Source: Phaeodactylum tricornutum CCAP 1055/1 (lineage: Eukaryota; Bacillariophyta; Bacillariophyceae; Surirellales; Neidiaceae). Taken from it: 64,000 nt of DNA. A program made the translations under genes and the position numbers. Positions 1 through 9,780 of the stretch are shown here, one piece after another. The first letter of the stretch is position 1. Every line of letters begins with the position of its first letter. The notes beneath the pieces were generated by a model. The model made no database searches and was not told where the DNA came from. It saw nothing but the letters and a program-made list of their open reading frames with translations. The stretch lies in assembly GCF_000150955.2 (NCBI RefSeq), contig NC_011669.1, positions 821,667 through 885,666 of the forward strand. The letters are read 5' to 3'.

Positions 1-34
1 TGCGAGTCGCCGCCGAAATGATTCTACGACCAGA

Positions 35-3000
35 ATGATTAGGAAAGAACGTTTCGACGAAGACGCTCAAGCTGAGCATATGAATAAAGCACAAAAGGGG
101 GGCGGTCGACCAAATCGATCTAAAAGGGGTCATCGGACCTCGACTGATACCTTACCATCGCTCACAGCGGTGGAAGAAGACGGATCTTTTGCAGTTGTCA
201 AAGTTCTTGTTAGTGGAAAGCCATTCTCGCCATCAGGAGATTTTGACAAATCCAAATCACTCGACGCATTTGTTGGAAATGATGGCAATCAATATTATTG
301 TCAAGTTTGCCGAGAATTTGGCAACGTGGTATGCTGCGATGGCTGCCCACGAGTTTATCATCAAAAGTGTATACCACCTGAGGATCCGTCGCGGAAGTCG
401 TTGGAGAACGACGACGACCCGTGGTTTTGTCCAGAATGCATTGCGAAGAGCTATTGTGAACGCTCCCGTAAAAACACAGATAAGGTTGATCGAAAGTCAA
501 GTCGGCATCGATGTGTAGAATGTCACATGCGACGAATCGACCTTTCTTTAGAGCCGTGTGAAGAGTGTGGGAACTATGTGCACTACCCTTCTTGCAGAGA
601 AGACGATGATGGTCGCAGAATTTGTTCGACATGTCGCGCTGTTGATAATCTCACCAAGGATGAAGACAGTTACGACTCGAATGGGGGAGGTAAAGACAAT
701 CTTTTGGAAGCTCGCAATTCCGCTGACGATGATGATGATGAAGAAGAAGAAATTTTAGACGAAGGTCATGGTAGCGAGGAAAGCACGTCAAAGAAGAAGC
801 GCAATAATCCGAGCAAAAGCAAGAAAAGGAAAAAGAGAAAGCGGAGAGCGACCTTTGATGGACAAAACGATGTGTCGCTCCCATCCGCATCGGCGCCTCC
901 CTTGGGTCAACGAATGAAACTTATAAATGTTCCGCAGGCAACGCCTGCTTTCATCTTTTATCTTGGAGAAAACCGATGGAAGATTGAACGCGTTTTGGCA
1001 AGGAAGCATAGATACTTTAATCGATTACCGAAAGGAGAGGAGCGAAACGCGCTAGTGGCTCAGGAAGCTGCGGTATGGTGGTCAAAACTTCGTCTGTCCG
1101 AGCACAGACGGTATATTAATCTGTCAATGCGAGATTACGAGGCTCGCATAGTACAGTGGAAAGAGGAGAAAACCTTACGCGAAATGGGATCAACTGAAAA
1201 TATAGAGGATACACCTGCCATGCCTACTTTGGACGCGTTAGTAGACGATAATCGTCTGACAGTGGAACGACACCAACGGCTCTATTTGGGGACGTCCGTT
1301 GGCAGCAAGCCGTTCAAAGCAGAAAACGATCAAAGCTACAACCGAGTTCTTTTAGACATACTTCATGATATGCGATTTCATCCGGTTCCGATGTTCAGTA
1401 TTACTCGACCGGAGGATTACAAACAAAACGAGGAACAGAGTACGAAGGCTACTATACCGTACTTCGATGTCCATGGGCCAATTTCAACCAGCGTGGGCGA
1501 CGAATGTCTGGGCTGTTCACGTGGTTGGACACACTTTTGTTCAGTTCTAAAGAGAAGAATGCCTTCAGTTGAACATCGCGCAAAGTTACAACCACCACTT
1601 AGTTCGCTCGCGGCAACGCGCATTGGCTTAGGACTTCGACCACACTTGGAACGCTTCGAAGATTTTCCGACGAACGGGTCGCAGGATTCTGACTTGCTGT
1701 CATGGAGAGAGTCAGGAGAGCGAGATGATATTCAAAAGTTACCTGTTTTACCCAGTAGTTCGTTGAGTGATCCATCCGAACGGGCGGATGACATTGTTGA
1801 GTTTATTGAAGAAACAATGTATATGAAAGTCGCTGAGCCTCAGAGACTAGACGAAAATACGATGCACTCTCCAAAGAGTTCATTAGCTGGACGGACATTG
1901 CCGACATACCAAAGAAAAGGTAGTCACAGCGAAGGAGATGACAACGGGGGTAGTGGATGTTTGAACAAGTGTGGCAGGTGCAGAGCCGTTATTGAGAGCG
2001 ACAAGGGTTGCGTGCAATGCCGGAGAGCTCAGTTGGTTATTAATATGTCAAAACGACAACCATCTGCTGGAAACCCAAAATCTCACAAAGGGGATTCGAA
2101 AATACTGAAAGTCCATACAACGATGCTCGGTCGAGTTCAAATGAAAGAGGGTTCAGAGCCCCAGGCTGAAGGAGACCTTTCTGTTGCAAACGCAGTTCTA
2201 AGAGAACGATGGACTCCTAGTTGTATTTTACCACCTAGCGGTGCTGGTTTCCCATCTCGCAAGGCCAAGCCCTTCAGCTCCAAATCCGAAGACCTTTCGT
2301 GCACTTCGGAGGAAACCGACGAAACTATTTCTTATGACTCTGGGAACGATGAAGGAACAGGCTCGATCGAGCAGCCTCAAGCCGCTGGGAGTCCCGACGA
2401 CCGTCCTATTCGCTCTGCTAGGCTCACTCCTGGATCTTCATTGGACTTTAGCGACCTTGACGAGCGCCAGAAAAAATTGGAGAATCAACAAAGACAAACT
2501 ATTGCTCTTCAAAAGAAAGCATTGTCGATCGCCTGTTTTGGGATTTTATTGGCGCTAATGAGACGAGATCCTTTGCTGCTATTTGCCGAACCGGTTACAG
2601 CCGAGGGCTATTCAGCACTAGTAAAAAAGCCAATTGACTTTGGTATGATCCGTACCAATGTTCTTTCAGAGAAATACTCCTCCCTCGGTGGCTTTGTTGC
2701 TGACGTGCGACTTCTGTGCGACAACGCCTTACTGTATAACCCTTCCGGATCTATTTACTGGAAGACAGCCAAAGAGCTACATGATGCACTCGGGGCGATG
2801 CAGAAGCGCGCAACAAGTTGGATGGGTGACATAAAAGTTGCCTACACGAATTTTTTATCGGGAGAAGAATCATGTCGTCGATTTTTGCATGATTCAAAAG
2901 AAAACGACATTGACAATGAAAGCTACGATTCTCGTGACCCCTTTGAAGACCTGCGCCTAAAGTGTCCCGACGCTGTGGCCATGTTAGAAAGCGGCGACTG

Positions 3001-4105
3001 GCTAAGAAAACAAGTTGAAGGGGACTTTAAGCGAACGCAAGAGAACGAAACTGCCTTTTACGGCAGCCTCGCTGTCCGCCGGGTAGCAGCAGCTGCAGAG
3101 GCATGCTTAGCCCCATACACGGATAGCAATGGTGTTTACAGTGCCGTTTCTATGCGCAGTCATTTCGAAGATGAGGGATTACGGAATGAAATTGACAAAC
3201 GCGTCTCAAGTATCGTGGATCCTGTCCAATTGAAAGATATATCTAGCTGGCGGGAAGAATCCGTCGTCAGACTCGTTCGAAAAGTTCAGAGTCGTCGGTT
3301 GGAGCGAAAGATTGTCTCTGATAACGGTTGCGCGCGCTGTGATGTATTGGCAGTTGATCAAGATATGAAGCAAGCCATGAACGCCGACTCAATAGTTCCG
3401 GGCAGGAAAAGAAAGAACGATTCCGACAATCCGAGGGTAGATTTTTCTCGAATGGATTTGACTACGGGGCTCGCAAGTACGAATAGCCGCGAGCGGATCA
3501 TCAAGTTGCATGAAGAAGTGTCTGGTATATCGTACGACAAAGCTAAGCAAGTGTGTGTCTCAGTCAGAGGTAGTAAAGTTCACGGATGGGGTCTCTTCGC
3601 TGACCAACCTTTCATAAAAGGCGATGTTGTGGCCGAATATCTTGGTGAATATATTTCGTATGCAGTGGCTGATAACAGAGAAAAAATTTATCAGGAGCAA
3701 CGCATACAGGATTATCAATTCCGACTGGATGAAAAACTTGTCATTGATGCAACCTTAAAAGGCGGACCTGCCCGATACATCAACCACAATTGCACACCAA
3801 ACTGCTTTGCAAAGATTGTGTCAGGAGAACCTCCCAGTCCTTGTTTGAAACGTGTGATTATTATTGCGCAGCAAGAGATCAGCATTAATGAGGAGATTTC
3901 ATATGACTACCAATTCCCACTTGAGCTGGACCTTTCCGAACGCATTCCCTGTAACTGTCAATCTGATGCGTGTCGCGGGTTTATGAATTGGGATTTACCA
4001 GAGAAAGGATCGAATAATCGTGCGCTACTAATCCACAAAAGAGGAGCTAATATGCGTGATCGCATCCGGCGTCTTGGCCGGCCACTAAAGAGAAACGAAG
4101 CCTAG
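35..4105 (+). CDS. Trithorax-like histone methyltransferase with PHD, bromodomain and SET (5' end may be cut)
   Basis: Predicted nuclear H3K4-type lysine methyltransferase, 1356 aa from the first ATG. A PHD finger lies at about residues 86-136 (CQVC, CCDGC, YHQKC, FCPEC). A second Cys/His cluster is at 158-200. An HMG-box-like stretch rich in W, Y and R is at about 300-375, followed by a basic and acidic disordered middle. A bromodomain is at about 835-920 (KKPIDFGMI, NALLYNP). A SET domain is at about 1170-1295 (HGWGLFA, ARYINHNCTPNC, EISYDYQF), with a post-SET Cys cluster CNCQSDAC. This order matches the trithorax/MLL and plant ATX group; H3K4 specificity is inferred. The frame stays open upstream to the window edge without a stop, so the true start may lie outside. 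It converges on the next gene with 39 bp between stop codons. Confidence 0.9.
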   Translation: MIRKERFDEDAQAEHMNKAQKGGGRPNRSKRGHRTSTDTLPSLTAVEEDGSFAVVKVLVSGKPFSPSGDFDKSKSLDAFVGNDGNQYYCQVCREFGNVVCCDGCPRVYHQKCIPPEDPSRKSLENDDDPWFCPECIAKSYCERSRKNTDKVDRKSSRHRCVECHMRRIDLSLEPCEECGNYVHYPSCREDDDGRRICSTCRAVDNLTKDEDSYDSNGGGKDNLLEARNSADDDDDEEEEILDEGHGSEESTSKKKRNNPSKSKKRKKRKRRATFDGQNDVSLPSASAPPLGQRMKLINVPQATPAFIFYLGENRWKIERVLARKHRYFNRLPKGEERNALVAQEAAVWWSKLRLSEHRRYINLSMRDYEARIVQWKEEKTLREMGSTENIEDTPAMPTLDALVDDNRLTVERHQRLYLGTSVGSKPFKAENDQSYNRVLLDILHDMRFHPVPMFSITRPEDYKQNEEQSTKATIPYFDVHGPISTSVGDECLGCSRGWTHFCSVLKRRMPSVEHRAKLQPPLSSLAATRIGLGLRPHLERFEDFPTNGSQDSDLLSWRESGERDDIQKLPVLPSSSLSDPSERADDIVEFIEETMYMKVAEPQRLDENTMHSPKSSLAGRTLPTYQRKGSHSEGDDNGGSGCLNKCGRCRAVIESDKGCVQCRRAQLVINMSKRQPSAGNPKSHKGDSKILKVHTTMLGRVQMKEGSEPQAEGDLSVANAVLRERWTPSCILPPSGAGFPSRKAKPFSSKSEDLSCTSEETDETISYDSGNDEGTGSIEQPQAAGSPDDRPIRSARLTPGSSLDFSDLDERQKKLENQQRQTIALQKKALSIACFGILLALMRRDPLLLFAEPVTAEGYSALVKKPIDFGMIRTNVLSEKYSSLGGFVADVRLLCDNALLYNPSGSIYWKTAKELHDALGAMQKRATSWMGDIKVAYTNFLSGEESCRRFLHDSKENDIDNESYDSRDPFEDLRLKCPDAVAMLESGDWLRKQVEGDFKRTQENETAFYGSLAVRRVAAAAEACLAPYTDSNGVYSAVSMRSHFEDEGLRNEIDKRVSSIVDPVQLKDISSWREESVVRLVRKVQSRRLERKIVSDNGCARCDVLAVDQDMKQAMNADSIVPGRKRKNDSDNPRVDFSRMDLTTGLASTNSRERIIKLHEEVSGISYDKAKQVCVSVRGSKVHGWGLFADQPFIKGDVVAEYLGEYISYAVADNREKIYQEQRIQDYQFRLDEKLVIDATLKGGPARYINHNCTPNCFAKIVSGEPPSPCLKRVIIIAQQEISINEEISYDYQFPLELDLSERIPCNCQSDACRGFMNWDLPEKGSNNRALLIHKRGANMRDRIRRLGRPLKRNEA

Positions 4106-4144
4106 TTGCCAATAAGTGAATAAAGTGTTTGTGTTTGATTGTTT

Positions 4145-6877
4145 TTAATCGATAAAAGGAGGTTTATTGCCTAGCCAATCGACGATACACGACGGCCATT
4201 TAGTCCGTACGACATCTTCCAAATCACCTGATCCTGAAGACTTCCTACCGCCATTCAAAGACGTACTCGCACCTACTGCCTCAACTGCACTCAGCTTGGT
4301 GACACGGAATGTGATCAAATTTCCACCTTGAAGACCGTTGTAATGACACAATGGAAGAGAATCCCCATAGTGCTCCAGATCGAGGTGAGTATCACGGCCA
4401 TTCTGAGAATAAGTAGGTTTGGCAGATGGTTTAGAATCTGACTCTTCCACGGCATCCCACGCTAACTCGTCAGGTTCCGATAAAACTGGTGTCGGCGATC
4501 CGTTCACTGCATCAATACTGCAACTAGCCCCGGCTGCCGGAAACTCGACGTCCCATTCAGCCTGTAATTGCCTAGCCAGCTCTTCGTCCGAAAGCTGCTG
4601 ACCCGATGATTCCGCTCTCAACGGGCTGGCTACTCCCGCCGCGTGACTCAATACCAACATCCCATCTGTAGTGTTATGCGACTGTGACTGCAGCTCCCAT
4701 TCACTCGCTAAACGTCTTGCCATTTCTTCATCCGTTTCGTTTGATCTCGACGTGAGCTTTTGATCATCATTTCCTGGCAAAAGACCATGCCTCAATAGTT
4801 CCATCCCCATCAACGGGCGTGGTTCGTCAACTTCGCTCGTCAAATCAATCGCTGTACATTCTCCCCCTTGTAGAATCATTTCGAGGGTTGCACCCGTCAG
4901 TAGACGACTCGTAGCCTTCCAGAAGTCCTCCCATAAAATAATGCCAGCACCTGACACTTCCAGTGTGGCGGCTAGCGTCTGGACACGGGTCTCGCTTCCG
5001 ATGTTCAATTCCAGTGCCTCAAGAACTCGACCCAACTGAGACGTTTGAATAAATCCGTTTTCGTCACATTCTTCGTTGGACTTGAAAGCTCGGCGACATC
5101 TTTCAAGAAGCACATCACTCTGGGATTCTCTCAAAGCATCTGCATCACCAAACAAGACCGTAAAATGACCAGTCGAACCCACAACCCAAACAGGAAATTT
5201 GGGAGATTTATAATAGCTGCCCACTTCACAGTAGCGCATTGATTCAAGCTGAGATAGGTAACCAATCGCTGGTTGGCTAGATATTCCCCGACATACTGTC
5301 TCTCCCAAGTTAACATCATTATCAAATACATTTGAAACAGCTTGACCAATTAAGCAAACATTGATGAGCTCTTGACCACAGTGTCCAAACTGAGAAGTCA
5401 ATCGAGTATTGATTGGATCGTCAAATTCGTTCTGAATGCGAGATTTTCCGCGTGATGCCACAATTGACATTGTCAGAAACAACACACCACCAGAATTTTG
5501 AAAAAAATTTATTGGACGAGAAGGGCTAGTCGCATTTCCCTTCGGCGATTGCTGTAACGGAGTCATCAAAAAAGTAGAAATAACGCGGGCCAGTCGCAGA
5601 ATCTTATCTTCCAGACTCGAGGTCTCTTCAATGACACCCACGCCATCGCGCTTTTGCCTTTTTGGTCCAGTAAGTGTCACAGATGCCGGCACTTCCACAG
5701 CGAACGTTTGCAGGACCGAGGATACCGCAGTAGGCGATGGAGACGACTCTGTATCAATCGCACTCCACGGTTCTAAGTCTCTCCACCTTAAACCGGCGTC
5801 TAGCAAAACGCCGTTCGAGTATTCTGGCAGCACAACGCGTGCCTTGACAGAAGAGAAGTAATCCGTCGTCGTTGAACGGTCTTGTCCATTTTCGCCTTCG
5901 GGGACTTTACTAGGGGTCAGTGTGGCCCGAGCAATTATGATAGCAATCGCTTGCGCCAACACCGTTTCCATCACCTCCGACGTCAATGGAGGGAAGTCAC
6001 TCGATGAGTCTATGTCACCTATAGGGCCCTGTGGCAATGCCAGCCTCGGCGGGCACTCAAATGGCCTCGGCCTCCCCCATAGCAAAACACGTAGGATTTC
6101 CGCCTGTACTGCTGCCAAAATACCACACGGGCCGCCCTGATTTTGAATCAATCCCCAAGTTTGCGGATTCATTTCTGCTGTAACTTGTTCTGAATTAAGA
6201 GCATCGGTGCTGTTAGTCTTGGTTGGGCTGAACGTTGAAAGCCGTGCTTCCATTTGTAGTGCGGCAGTAGAAGTAACAGACGAGGCCTCCAATAACGACA
6301 CTCTCTGCCCTACTTTAGATTTGCTAGCATCGTTGTCCGCACTTTTGCCAAATTGAAAACCCTGCCCGATCCAACGCAATTTGTCATTCTCCGTCGTGAT
6401 GGAAGCATCCCACATGAGGTTGTGAAAGCCGAGCACATCAAATGGTTGTCGCGATTCGTAACATGCCTGTAAGATCAGTTCATCATCTTTGAACTCTTCC
6501 ACTGTACTGTTATCAGGAGGATCGGGAAATCCGTTCCTTTCCCCCGCACTGGTTTGCGTGACAGCATGCTGCTCCAACGACATTGCCAAGGCGGCTTGGA
6601 GTTCGGCGTCTATTTCTTCATCTTCCTCCGTTTGCATAGCTCCAGCCGTTGTTGAAGAATTTTGTAAAGGGGACTCCGTTGTATCTGTGATGGCGGAATC
6701 ATTAGCGTCGGTTGGGTATGATACTGTTGGCGTTCGTTTCGTGTTAGTTTCTAGTGGTTCGAACGTCGTGGGTCTTCGTTGCCGAATTTCATCGACGGAT
6801 ACAGGCGGGTTGTCGGTAGATGACCCAGGTCCTTCTGCGACATCTGTCTCTTCTTTCCTTGCCGTTGCTTCCACCAT
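4145..6877 (-). CDS. MINDY-3/4-type deubiquitinase with ubiquitin-interacting motifs
   Basis: Predicted cysteine protease that trims K48-linked ubiquitin chains (MINDY family, formerly FAM188). The catalytic block NQGGPCG is at about residue 240, with the Gln and Cys expected for the family. A GHFTVLFGD block near residue 569 supplies the likely catalytic His. An N-terminal ubiquitin-interacting motif (EEIDAELQAALAMSLEQ, about residues 85-105) and two related acidic helices (DEEMARRLASEW, DEELARQLQAEWD) near 720 and 765 would bind ubiquitin. A degenerate EF-hand-like stretch follows the His block, as in MINDY-3. I start at the first in-frame ATG (910 aa). The frame is open for about 200 bp further upstream without an ATG, so an upstream exon is possible. 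Confidence 0.85.
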   Translation of the reverse strand: MVEATARKEETDVAEGPGSSTDNPPVSVDEIRQRRPTTFEPLETNTKRTPTVSYPTDANDSAITDTTESPLQNSSTTAGAMQTEEDEEIDAELQAALAMSLEQHAVTQTSAGERNGFPDPPDNSTVEEFKDDELILQACYESRQPFDVLGFHNLMWDASITTENDKLRWIGQGFQFGKSADNDASKSKVGQRVSLLEASSVTSTAALQMEARLSTFSPTKTNSTDALNSEQVTAEMNPQTWGLIQNQGGPCGILAAVQAEILRVLLWGRPRPFECPPRLALPQGPIGDIDSSSDFPPLTSEVMETVLAQAIAIIIARATLTPSKVPEGENGQDRSTTTDYFSSVKARVVLPEYSNGVLLDAGLRWRDLEPWSAIDTESSPSPTAVSSVLQTFAVEVPASVTLTGPKRQKRDGVGVIEETSSLEDKILRLARVISTFLMTPLQQSPKGNATSPSRPINFFQNSGGVLFLTMSIVASRGKSRIQNEFDDPINTRLTSQFGHCGQELINVCLIGQAVSNVFDNDVNLGETVCRGISSQPAIGYLSQLESMRYCEVGSYYKSPKFPVWVVGSTGHFTVLFGDADALRESQSDVLLERCRRAFKSNEECDENGFIQTSQLGRVLEALELNIGSETRVQTLAATLEVSGAGIILWEDFWKATSRLLTGATLEMILQGGECTAIDLTSEVDEPRPLMGMELLRHGLLPGNDDQKLTSRSNETDEEMARRLASEWELQSQSHNTTDGMLVLSHAAGVASPLRAESSGQQLSDEELARQLQAEWDVEFPAAGASCSIDAVNGSPTPVLSEPDELAWDAVEESDSKPSAKPTYSQNGRDTHLDLEHYGDSLPLCHYNGLQGGNLITFRVTKLSAVEAVGASTSLNGGRKSSGSGDLEDVVRTKWPSCIVDWLGNKPPFID

Positions 6878-7440
6878 GGACTTGAACGATGGTGGTGCAA
6901 TAGAAGATGTTAATGGTGGCAACAACGTGTCATGGAGGCCTGACTGCGAATCCGTTGGGTTCGGCAAAAAATCCAGAGATTTACAAATCGTGCCTTCGTG
7001 AAATTGCTGCGAAAACGGAAACAGGCATTGCGGACCGGTACTCGCTGGTAGTCCCTTTGTAACCCTACCCCTTCACAAGGCCATCCCATCCCTATGTTGA
7101 TAAATACTACTGTAAGAAAAACGTCTCTCAACGAATAAACGTGTAGAGCATTGCCGAGGCGGCGAACCTTTGCAACGCAACAAGCATCGCACAGAATCGT
7201 TTTACGTATCGTTTCCTTCCCAAAGCGATCGCAGATACGGTAGTTCATTAGTACGTATGATAAGTTCCTGTGAAAGCAAAGCAACAATGCGACCCTGGAA
7301 GAAATGACTTCTAAAATCTTGATCCTTTTTTCTTCTTTTCAGACAATCACTTTTGTCCTTCAGAATTCAAGGGGACGAACCGGCTTCGAACCCAGACAAC
7401 ATCACCCCTGTGCTCAGCCACGCACGACACATTTTCAGGC
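6878..7440. promoter_or_regulatory. Divergent intergenic region, MINDY gene / ATG3
   Basis: Shared 5' region of two divergent genes of ubiquitin-like pathways. The left part holds an in-frame open extension of the MINDY gene without an ATG. I see no repeat or recognisable element. Confidence 0.4.
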
Positions 7441-8442
7441 ATGCCGAACACTCCGAATGAATCGCAGCAACACGCGCACCTTGATAATGACGAAAGAGCC
7501 AGCGGTGCGCCGGAAGCGAAAAGCAGTCGTACGATGATGGGTCATTTCTGGGCGGCCCGGGAATACTTGACGCCAACGCTGAAAACATCGGCGTTTTTGG
7601 AAAAAGGCGTATTGACACCTGACGAGTTTGTCCGAGCCGGAGACGAGCTTGTGTTTCGGTGTCCTACTTGGAGTTGGCAAGGCAACAGTAGGGGTAGCGG
7701 TTCCCAGGCGTCTGCGACAAAAACATATTTGCCTGCCGGGAAGCAATACTTGGTTACGCGGAATGTTCCGTGTCAAGCAAGAGTGGCGAGTATGGAAACG
7801 GCGATGGACTTGCAACGGGGTGAAGATGATGAAGGGGATTGGCTGATTTCGAATTTCATCCAGCATAAGGAACGATGCATTGAAGACGAGTTCGATATTT
7901 TGGACGAGACTGGGGAAATTATGGATGTGCCCAAAACGGCTACTCTGGAAGAAAGTGATGGTAACGATGAATATGCCGACATGGCAGACTTTGAAGACGA
8001 CAATGTTATCAGGGATGACGTTGCTACGGCGGTGGTCGTAGATCGCGATGATAATCTCATCAAGACTCGCACATATGATTTGTCCATAACCTATGACAAA
8101 TACTATCAAACTCCCCGGGTATGGATGATGGGCATGTCCGCGGAAGGGCAGCCCCTTTCGGGACAGGAAATGATGGAAGATGTAATCTCCGATTACGCTA
8201 ACAAAACGGTCACAATTGAAGCTCATCCTCATGTGAGTGGACCACATGCTAGTATCCATCCCTGTCAGCATGGAAAAGTGATGAAAACGATTGTGCGCAA
8301 TCTCATGCAGTCCTCCACTGATGGAGACGAAGGGCCTTCGGTAGAAATGTACATCTTCATCTTTCTAAAGTTCGTGAGTTCCATCATTCCCACCATTAAT
8401 TACGACTTCACCATGGATGTCACCGCATCGACGAGTAAATGA
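7441..8442 (+). CDS. ATG3: Atg3, E2-like enzyme for Atg8 lipidation
   Basis: Autophagy E2-like enzyme that transfers Atg8 from Atg7 to phosphatidylethanolamine on the forming autophagosome. The N-terminus has the family block EYLTPTLKTSAFLEKG and the LTPDEFVRAGDELV / CPTWSW block. An acidic flexible region follows, then YYQTPRVWMMG. The catalytic HPC motif is in SIHPCQHGKVMKT (Cys near residue 274), and the C-terminus YIFIFLKFVSSIIPTINYDF matches the family closely. Length 333 aa is normal. A second Met at residue 32 (MMGHFWAAREYL) would give an N-terminus closer to animal and plant Atg3, so the first 31 residues may be untranslated or a diatom extension. No intron. It is convergent with the cupin gene. 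Confidence 0.95.
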   Translation: MPNTPNESQQHAHLDNDERASGAPEAKSSRTMMGHFWAAREYLTPTLKTSAFLEKGVLTPDEFVRAGDELVFRCPTWSWQGNSRGSGSQASATKTYLPAGKQYLVTRNVPCQARVASMETAMDLQRGEDDEGDWLISNFIQHKERCIEDEFDILDETGEIMDVPKTATLEESDGNDEYADMADFEDDNVIRDDVATAVVVDRDDNLIKTRTYDLSITYDKYYQTPRVWMMGMSAEGQPLSGQEMMEDVISDYANKTVTIEAHPHVSGPHASIHPCQHGKVMKTIVRNLMQSSTDGDEGPSVEMYIFIFLKFVSSIIPTINYDFTMDVTASTSK

Positions 8443-8512
8443 TAAATTTTGTCTGTTAATTCTAGCACCGGCTCACTTGTATGCGCCGACTTGATTATGC
8501 AGATCGCGGTTT

Positions 8513-9355
8513 TTATACCTTTGATTTTTCCGACTCGGGAAGAAAGGTTTCCGACAGCTTTCCTGACCTGCATTCGCAAGAACCAAGCTTGTCATCCATT
8601 TTGTTTAGAGCGTCTTGAACATTGACTCTGCTCGGTTCTTCACCTTCCAGAATATTGGCGTGTGAGCCTCCCCAAAGCACCAGCAGAATACAGCCCTCAC
8701 CGGATGTTGCAGTGAAGGATTTGTGGATACTTCCAACTTCGTTCACGAGCCATTCCCCTGCAGACAGGGTCGAGAAGTACCACGGTCGATCGAGATCCGT
8801 GAGAGTAGGTCCCTTCAGCTGACATTTTTTGTTTGGATGCTTTTTGAAAGTCTTTGTGATTGGGTCTCCTTTCATACGAATTTCGTGTAATGCACCCTTC
8901 GCACAATATGCCAACTCTAAATTGGGATGCGCGTGTAAGTTGAACTGGCAGCCAGGGGCGCAATCCATCACTGACCATTGTAGCTGCCGGCCATTGGACT
9001 TGCTGGTCTTTAGCAGTTCCAGCAAATCATTTTTGGGGTCATCTTGGCTTGCCGACAAACTGCTCCAACGATTTTGAATACTGTCGATTTCAGCATCTCC
9101 AAGATGCAGTTGAGTTCTACCCGAGCTGGTCTTTTTATATGCATGGTCTCCGGTGGGTAACTCCGGAAAGCCATACATACGAAGAAGACTCCAACGAGCT
9201 GCTACCTGCCAATACAAAGGATCCTTCTCCATCTCAACAAAATCAATTCCTTCCTTGGCAAGAACGCTCTGAAGCATATTGCCGGACGGCCAGTTGTCGC
9301 CAATTTCTTCCACCACCTCGTAACTATTGACAACCACGTCTTCTTTGCCTACCAT
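8513..9355 (-). CDS. Cupin-domain protein
   Basis: Single cupin barrel of 280 aa, function unknown. The first metal-binding motif is seen as FNLHAHPNLELAYCAKG (His-x-His and a downstream Glu, about residues 137-152). The second is SAGEWLVNEVGSIHKSF, with its His near residue 200. This resembles the ChrR-type or dioxygenase-like cupins that bind one metal ion. The N-terminal 110 residues are helical and not recognised. There is no targeting signal, so it is probably cytosolic. The start is the first ATG in frame. It is divergent from the Ycf34 gene across 425 bp. Confidence 0.7.
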   Translation of the reverse strand: MVGKEDVVVNSYEVVEEIGDNWPSGNMLQSVLAKEGIDFVEMEKDPLYWQVAARWSLLRMYGFPELPTGDHAYKKTSSGRTQLHLGDAEIDSIQNRWSSLSASQDDPKNDLLELLKTSKSNGRQLQWSVMDCAPGCQFNLHAHPNLELAYCAKGALHEIRMKGDPITKTFKKHPNKKCQLKGPTLTDLDRPWYFSTLSAGEWLVNEVGSIHKSFTATSGEGCILLVLWGGSHANILEGEEPSRVNVQDALNKMDDKLGSCECRSGKLSETFLPESEKSKV

Positions 9356-9780
9356 GATTATTTGCAATGAGACCGAGTGACACGTTTCACTGTAACCTCT
9401 GCAGACTCAAGAAGATAGTCAGCCTCGCAAAAAGCTCTTCGATGATCTAAGTTTGTCTCTAGCAGTGAATCCGTATCCGATCTACCTCTTCTTTTTCGTT
9501 TACAGTTTGATTAGATCCGGTAGTATCACTGTTCGTCCTGATTGGCTCGTTTCAACTGTGGATGTCACTTTCACAGTCAGTTCCGCGTGGTTTTTCCTCT
9601 AGTCCGGTCACGAGTATCGCGAAGAGTTGATTTGTCAAGTCCGGTACCACGTTTCGTAAGCGCTTCTTTGAAACCGGACCATGGCACCAACACATATTTA
9701 CATTTCCTCTGCTTTCGGCGGCACTACAGCACCTTCTTAGGCCTTTTTTCCCAGTTAACTTTACATGCTTCGCACCAACA
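9356..9780. promoter_or_regulatory. Divergent promoter region, cupin gene / Ycf34 gene
   Basis: Holds TTCACAGTCAG at 9571-9581, a copy of the motif that recurs through the window, and a weaker variant TTTCACTGTAA at 9385-9395, about 30 bp upstream of the cupin start. Nothing else is recognised. Confidence 0.4.

Noticed and set aside
7435-8271. Long open frame on the minus strand opposite ATG3
   Set aside because: It lies wholly within the clear Atg3 coding sequence, lacks any recognisable domain and has a composition typical of an antisense shadow.
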